Source: an uncultured Oribacterium sp.
Lineage (GTDB): Bacteria > Bacillota > Clostridia > Lachnospirales > Lachnospiraceae
Direction of reading: 5' to 3'
Assembly (NCBI GenBank): GCA_900772695.1
Contig: CAAGRO010000008.1
Coordinates: 1 to 9,143 of the forward strand
DNA: 9,143 nt
Shown in pieces: positions 5,061-9,143 of this stretch. Below the pieces are notes generated by a model, which worked only from the letters and a program-made list of their open reading frames with translations, was not told the DNA's origin and searched no databases. The translations under genes were made by a program, and so were the position numbers. Position 1 is the first letter of the stretch, and every line of letters begins with the position of its first letter.

Positions 5061-5129
5061 TCGGAACGGGTGCCGTCAGAAACCATACGGAGAGATCGTA
5101 GTACTGTGTTTCTGACAGCACTCTTCCGA
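5061..5129 (-). repeat. Long imperfect hairpin between methyltransferase and SDR genes
   Basis: Arms 5061-5083 and 5108-5129 pair over 22 bp with one bulged C and a few G-U pairs, around a 24-base loop that can form a small TACG/CGTA stem. It lies 22 nt after the stop of the methyltransferase gene. No U tract follows on either strand, so it is a poor classical terminator. The inner part shares a 23-base block, with two differences, with 7356-7378. It may be a mobile or dispersed intergenic repeat, or an RNA-processing signal. Confidence 0.6.
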
Positions 5130-5151
5130 GCACTCAGCCTTAGTGGCAGGA

Positions 5152-6372
5152 TTATCTCTTCGCCTGCTCAGCTGCGCCCGGCTTCCCGCGAAAATCATGC
5201 GGCGCGGAGTGCTGGATATAGCGCTTATCGTAGCTGTAGAAGTAGGTCTTCATCATACCGTTGTAGATCTTCCGGTTCTTGTCCGCCTTTCCGAGGTACT
5301 TCTGCGCGTCCTCCCAGGCCGTGATGAGGTGCATGGACCAGCTGTCGAGGCCCTGGTAGGCCTCCTTCAGCTCGGTGTACAGAAGCGGCAGATTTCGCTT
5401 ATCCTCGATACGTTCACCGTATGGCGGGTTCGTGAGGATATAACCGAACTTACCGCTGTGCGAGAAGTTCGCGATGTCACGCACCTGCAGATGCACGATC
5501 TTATCCACGCCGGCACGCTCTGCGTTCTCACGCGCCACCGGAATGACCTCCGGGTTGATGTCATAGCCCTGGATATCGACCTTCTTGCCGAAGCGGTTCA
5601 CACCGGTCTCCAGCAGCGTCTGATCGACGGCCTCATTCGCCTCGTCGAGTGCATTATACCAGCACTTCTTATCAATCAGGTTCGTCCATGCCTCAGAAAC
5701 GAAGGCACGATCCATGCCTGGGGCAATGTTGGCGGCGATCATCGCTGCCTCAATCACGAAGGTACCGGAGCCGCACATCGGATCCACGAAGGCGTGGTCC
5801 TCACGCCAGCCGGACTGCATGATGAGCGCGGCGGCCAGTGTCTCGGTGATCGGCGCGAGGCCCTGCTTCAGACGGTAGCCACGCTTATGGAGGGACTCAC
5901 CGGAGGTATCGAGACAGACCGTAAAAATATCCTTATACGCAAATACACGTACCGGATACTTCGCGCCGTGCTCCTCGAACCAGTCAACGCCATAGTACGC
6001 GCCCATGCGGGCAACCATGGCCTTCTTCATCACCGACTGGATGTCACGGGTCGAGAACAGCTTCGACTTGATCGAGCTCGCCTTCGTAACCCAGAAGCTG
6101 CCATCCTTCGGGACGAAATTCTCCCATGGGAGTGATTTCGTCGCCTGGAAGAGCTCCTCCCAGGTCTCTGCACGGAAGGAGCCGACCTTCAGCAGGATAC
6201 GCTCCGTCGTACGGAGGAAGACATTGGCACGCGCGATGGCGTCCGCATCACCGATGAAGCTCACGCGTCCGTCGGTGACCTCTGTGATGTCGTAGCCGAG
6301 ATTGATGATTTCTTTTTTCGTGACGGCCTCGAGACCGAAATGGCAAGGCGCAATCAGTTCAAATGTTTTCAT
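5152..6372 (-). CDS. ypsC: THUMP-domain class I SAM-dependent rRNA methyltransferase (YpsC/RlmL type)
   Basis: This 406-residue RNA methyltransferase of the COG0116 family is expected to methylate N2 of a guanosine in 23S rRNA, as the homologous methylase half of E. coli RlmL does. The N-terminal third (about 1-160) corresponds to the ferredoxin-like plus THUMP RNA-binding region. The catalytic domain shows motif I DPMCGSGTF (197-205), GYDINP (269-274) for the SAM ribose-binding acidic residue, and motif IV TNPPYGER (314-321), the NPPY typical of base-amino methylases. The C terminus is Lys/Arg-rich, and the RlmK half present in E. coli RlmL is absent, normal for Firmicutes. The ATG at 6372 follows a GAAAGG site at slightly long spacing. 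Family assignment is firm; the exact target base is inferred by homology. Confidence 0.92.
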   Translation of the reverse strand: MKTFELIAPCHFGLEAVTKKEIINLGYDITEVTDGRVSFIGDADAIARANVFLRTTERILLKVGSFRAETWEELFQATKSLPWENFVPKDGSFWVTKASSIKSKLFSTRDIQSVMKKAMVARMGAYYGVDWFEEHGAKYPVRVFAYKDIFTVCLDTSGESLHKRGYRLKQGLAPITETLAAALIMQSGWREDHAFVDPMCGSGTFVIEAAMIAANIAPGMDRAFVSEAWTNLIDKKCWYNALDEANEAVDQTLLETGVNRFGKKVDIQGYDINPEVIPVARENAERAGVDKIVHLQVRDIANFSHSGKFGYILTNPPYGERIEDKRNLPLLYTELKEAYQGLDSWSMHLITAWEDAQKYLGKADKNRKIYNGMMKTYFYSYDKRYIQHSAPHDFRGKPGAAEQAKR

Positions 6373-6427
6373 TATATAAACCTTTCGTAATGCAATGTGC
6401 GAAGGGGATGTTCAGTAAATGTCGCTC

Positions 6428-6531
6428 GTCCGGCAGGACAGGCGGTGCGATAAGCGCTACGCAGCCCGACGTCCGATCCGTCCGGCGTCCGGGCATAACG
6501 GATTCATCCGGGCGTCGTAAACGTGCCGGAC
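6428..6531 (-). repeat. GC-rich 104-bp inverted-repeat element
   Basis: Perfect 8-base terminal inverted repeats, GTCCGGCA (6428-6435) and TGCCGGAC (6524-6531), bound a GC-rich segment. The segment contains several GTCCG units, an internal GCCCG-G-ACG/CGTCGGGC stem and a CGGA-TGAA-TCCG hairpin. It starts inside the stop codon of the HAAS-like gene and ends about 55 bp before the methyltransferase start. No U tract follows. It may be a structured 3' end or a miniature repeat element. Confidence 0.45.
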
Positions 6532-7199
6532 TAGTGGTTGATGATGCCCTTGATCAGCCAGAGCACGACCAGGACCACCAGCAGCGGGAGCAGAACCGGC
6601 GAAAGGAATGCCAGCACACCACCGATGAGCCCCACGAGGAGCTGGAATACCAGGAAGAAGATGATGAAGACGGCGATGCAGCCCCAGCCGCTCGCGTCAA
6701 AGATATGCACGTTGCTGCCCGTGCTCTGCTGCGCCTTCCGCTCGTTATGATGGCGGTAGAACGGGTCGCTCCAGCCGTTGTCGTTTCGCTTTCCGTTCTC
6801 GGCGTAGCTCTCACGCTCCTGGTGGTTCTCGTCCTCATAGCCCTGGCGCACGGTCTCTGCGTCCTCTGTCTCGGTCTCGCAGCTGCGCGCAGCGGCCCCG
6901 CTGTAGTTCGCGCGGAAATGGTCGAAGGCGTCGGAATCCGGCTCGAGATCGACCGTGCCGCGGATTTCGTCATCCTGACTCGCGATCGGATCACCCGCGG
7001 CTTCTGCGGTATCAATGATGGTCTTCGCCAGCAGTCTCGGTGAACCGAGCTCCTCGATGACCTCTGCCTCGGAGCGCCCCTTCTGCACCTCTCCACAGAT
7101 ATAGCTGTCGTAATATGCGATCTGCTCACGAATCACCTGATCCGAAACGCTCAGGTTGAGCTGTACTGTTAAATCATGTAAGAATTGTTCCTTATTCAA
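6531..7199 (-). CDS. HAAS/DUF1700-like membrane protein
   Basis: This 222-residue protein has a three-part layout. Residues 1-65 (QFLHDLTVQLN, YYDSYICGEVQKG, VIEELGSPRLLAKTII) match the helical HAAS-type domain common in Firmicutes membrane proteins. A long polar, acidic linker follows (about 66-168). The C terminus has two adjacent hydrophobic segments (about 170-218) and ends in a short charged tail. HAAS proteins are usually encoded beside a PadR-type repressor and are thought to act with it in membrane-related regulation. No such regulator is next to this gene in the window. The start is TTG at 7199, supported by GAGGATGG upstream; in-frame ATG alternatives upstream run into a stop. Cellular role unknown. 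Confidence 0.75.
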   Translation of the reverse strand: MNKEQFLHDLTVQLNLSVSDQVIREQIAYYDSYICGEVQKGRSEAEVIEELGSPRLLAKTIIDTAEAAGDPIASQDDEIRGTVDLEPDSDAFDHFRANYSGAAARSCETETEDAETVRQGYEDENHQERESYAENGKRNDNGWSDPFYRHHNERKAQQSTGSNVHIFDASGWGCIAVFIIFFLVFQLLVGLIGGVLAFLSPVLLPLLVVLVVLWLIKGIINH

Positions 7200-7254
7200 A
7201 TTCCATCCTCATTTCTATCCATGATAAGTGAAATATCTCTTAGAATATACAATA

Positions 7255-7295
7255 AACCGAGACCTGCACAGTGCGCAAGTCCCGGTTATTTTTTT
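7255..7295. terminator. Bidirectional terminator hairpin downstream of aspS
   Basis: Arms 7255-7267 and 7275-7287 form a 13-bp stem with two G-U pairs and a 7-base loop. On the plus strand it is followed by A and seven T's (7289-7295). On the minus strand the tail is U-rich but interrupted (TTTATTGTAT). It lies about 130 nt after the aspS stop and ahead of the HAAS-like gene. With aspS on the minus strand, its main job should be ending aspS transcription, although the better U tract faces the other way. Confidence 0.65.
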
Positions 7296-7355
7296 CACAG
7301 AAAATTCGGAATAACCCGAAGCATTCCAGCTAAGGAGCTCCTGGAGGGCCGACAG

Positions 7356-7378
7356 CAGAAGCCATACGTAGAGATCGT
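7356..7378. repeat. 23-nt intergenic repeat, second copy
   Basis: This block matches 5077-5099 at 21 of 23 positions (shared cores CCATACG and AGAGATCGT, same orientation). It lies 38 bp downstream of the aspS stop. Unlike the first copy it is not embedded in a clear long hairpin, although a partial GGACAG/CTGTC pairing surrounds it. Confidence 0.45.
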
Positions 7379-7416
7379 GTGAAATCAAGCCGGGGCCCCT
7401 GTCCGAACGATGATAA

Positions 7417-9143
7417 TCACTCTTCCGTCTTATCCTCTGTCTCTTCCTCCTCCGGAACCACGGCGATGCCGAGGTCGGTGAGCTGTGACTCATCAAATAC
7501 CGGTGCCGGTGCATCCATCATCGGATCGGAGCCGTCCTTGATCTTCGGGAAGGCGATGACGTCACGGATCGTGTCGGAGCCGACCATCCACATTGCGAGA
7601 CGATCGAGACCGTACGCGAGACCAGCGTGTGGCGGTACACCGTACTTGAAGGCCTGCATCAGGAAGCCGAACTGCTTCTGCGCCTTCTCCGGTGTGAAGC
7701 CAAGCTTCTCGAGCATCTTCTCCTGCACGTCCGCCTGGTGGATACGAACAGAACCACCGCCGAGCTCCGTACCATTGAGGACGATATCGTATGCCTTCGC
7801 ACGTACCGCACCCTGATCGGTATCGATCATCGGGAGGTCCTCCTCCATCGGCATCGTGAACGGATGATGCATCGCCTGGTAGCGGCCGAGCTCATCGGAC
7901 CACTCGAACATCGGGAACTCGGTAACCCAGAGGAACTTCCACGCCTTGCGGTCAATGAGATCGAGGTCTGCACCGAGCTGAAGACGAAGTGCACCGAGTG
8001 CGCTCCATACGGTCGTGTTCTTCGTGTCGGATACGAACATGAGGAGGTCGCCCGGCTCGCCGCCCATCTCTTCACAGAGCGCCTTGAGCTCCTCTTCCGT
8101 CATGAACTTCGCGAAGCTGGACTTATAGGTGCCATCCTCGTTGATCGCGAGGTATGCGAGGCCCTTCGCGCCGTAGCCCTTCACGAGCTCGGTGTACTTA
8201 TCGATATGCTTACGCGGCATCTTCGCCTGACCCTTGACATTCAGACCCTTGATCATACCGCCGTCCTTCGCACATGCAGAGAACACGCCGAAGCCACAGT
8301 CCTTCACCACCTCGGTGACATCGTGGAGCAGCATCTCGAAACGCATATCCGGCTTATCGGAACCGTACTGGTTCATCGCGTCGATCCATGGCATCCGCAT
8401 GATCGGGAGTTCAATGTCTACATCGCACAGCTCCTTGAAGATGTACTTCAGCAGACGCTCGTTGACTTCGATGACATCATCGACATCCACGAAGCTGAGC
8501 TCCATATCCACCTGTGTGAACTCCGGCTGACGATCTGCACGGAGATCCTCATCACGGTAGCAGCGTGCGAGCTGGAAATAACGGTCGAAGCCGGATACCA
8601 TGAGGAGCTGCTTCAGAAGCTGCGGAGACTGCGGCAGTGCGTAGAAGGAGCCGTGGTGCATACGGGACGGTACGAGGAAGTCTCTCGCGCCCTCTGGTGT
8701 CGACTTGATGAGGGTCGGGGTCTCGATCTCGAGGAAGCCGTTCTCACTCATGAAGCTGCGGATGAGGTAAGCGAGCTTCGCTCTCATCATGATGCGCTTC
8801 GCGAGCTCCGGACGACGAAGATCGAGGTAACGATACTTGAGACGTGTGTTCTCGTTCGTCGGGATACCGTCCTCGATCGGGAATGGCGGCGTCTCGGACT
8901 CGGCGAGAATACGAAGTGCTCTGGCAGAAATCTCGATGCTTCCTGTCTTCATATCCTTGTTTGCATCCTTACCACGGGAACGCACGATACCGGTCACCGC
9001 GATGACAAACTCAGAACGCAGCTTCGCTGCCTTCTCAAATACCTCGGTGCCGCACTCGGACTCCTCGAAGACGATCTGCAGGAGACCAGTACGATCACGA
9101 AGGTCTGTAAAGATCAGACCGCCCTTGTTTCTGGAGCGCTGAA
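7417..9143 (-). CDS. aspS: Aspartyl-tRNA synthetase (5' end outside the window)
   Basis: This is a class II aminoacyl-tRNA synthetase that charges tRNA-Asp with aspartate in the cytoplasm. The coding frame is open to the window edge. The first visible residues, QRSRNKGGLIFTDLRDRTG, belong to the N-terminal OB-fold anticodon-binding domain, so only about 25-30 residues are missing and the true start lies beyond 9143. 574 residues are present. Class II motif 2 (RCYRDEDLRADRQPEFTQVD) falls at about 8506-8565, the bacterial GAD insertion domain follows, and motif 3 (GLAYGLDR) is at about 7600-7623. The TPEGARDFLVPSR and FYALPQSPQ blocks are typical of bacterial AspRS. The C terminus ends in an acidic tail (EEEETEDKTEE). 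Whether it also charges tRNA-Asn cannot be decided here. Confidence 0.97.
   Translation of the reverse strand, partial: QRSRNKGGLIFTDLRDRTGLLQIVFEESECGTEVFEKAAKLRSEFVIAVTGIVRSRGKDANKDMKTGSIEISARALRILAESETPPFPIEDGIPTNENTRLKYRYLDLRRPELAKRIMMRAKLAYLIRSFMSENGFLEIETPTLIKSTPEGARDFLVPSRMHHGSFYALPQSPQLLKQLLMVSGFDRYFQLARCYRDEDLRADRQPEFTQVDMELSFVDVDDVIEVNERLLKYIFKELCDVDIELPIMRMPWIDAMNQYGSDKPDMRFEMLLHDVTEVVKDCGFGVFSACAKDGGMIKGLNVKGQAKMPRKHIDKYTELVKGYGAKGLAYLAINEDGTYKSSFAKFMTEEELKALCEEMGGEPGDLLMFVSDTKNTTVWSALGALRLQLGADLDLIDRKAWKFLWVTEFPMFEWSDELGRYQAMHHPFTMPMEEDLPMIDTDQGAVRAKAYDIVLNGTELGGGSVRIHQADVQEKMLEKLGFTPEKAQKQFGFLMQAFKYGVPPHAGLAYGLDRLAMWMVGSDTIRDVIAFPKIKDGSDPMMDAPAPVFDESQLTDLGIAVVPEEEETEDKTEE

Noticed and set aside
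5143..6135. 330-codon open frame on the plus strand opposite the methyltransferase
   Set aside because: Antisense to a gene with complete SAM and NPPY motifs; no recognisable protein features or ribosome binding site.
1..9143. CRISPR array, insertion sequence or prophage
   Set aside because: No regularly spaced direct repeats, transposase or phage-type genes were seen on either strand.

Overview
This window looks like chromosomal DNA of a moderately GC-rich Bacillota bacterium, most likely a Clostridia/Lachnospiraceae-type organism. The grounds are AGGAGG-like ribosome binding sites, a preQ1-I riboswitch, an ECF-type vitamin transporter subunit, a stand-alone YjeF_N epimerase, a HAAS/DUF1700-type membrane protein, and an rRNA-type promoter region of Firmicutes style. 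This placement is an inference. All supported genes lie on the minus strand, so the transcription units read from high to low coordinates.

In reading order (9143 to 1): the 5'-truncated aspS (aspartyl-tRNA synthetase); a bidirectional terminator hairpin; an orphan HAAS-like membrane protein with a TTG start; a GC-rich inverted-repeat element; a THUMP-domain rRNA methyltransferase (YpsC/RlmL type); a 22-bp hairpin; a short-chain dehydrogenase with its own terminator. The most interesting unit follows: a promoter, a preQ1-I riboswitch, an intrinsic terminator, a second large multibranched RNA structure ending in seven U's, a nucleoside hydrolase, and an ECF transporter S component. The unit ends in a hairpin cluster and a terminator. 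After that come NAD(P)HX epimerase and a MscS-type channel as a translationally coupled pair, then a 27-bp-arm hairpin. Finally two tandem strong promoters with A-tract UP elements point out of the window at position 1, probably towards a ribosomal RNA operon.

The central biological reading is a queuosine-precursor salvage operon. The riboswitch places the nucleosidase and the ECF S subunit under preQ1 control. A known gut-clostridial pathway uses ECF transport of queuine, or hydrolysis of queuosine by a dedicated nucleosidase (QueK), to feed preQ1 recovery by a radical-SAM lyase (QueL). No queL-like gene, ECF A/T subunit gene or tgt is present here. The nucleosidase carries Asn where the inosine/uridine hydrolase family normally has the catalytic His, which fits an unusual substrate. 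The leader appears to contain two consecutive attenuators, and the second one is not explained by the riboswitch model.

The window is also rich in intergenic inverted repeats. Almost every intergenic region has a long hairpin, and one hairpin shares a near-identical 23-nt block with the region downstream of aspS. No CRISPR array, tRNA, transposase or phage gene was seen.
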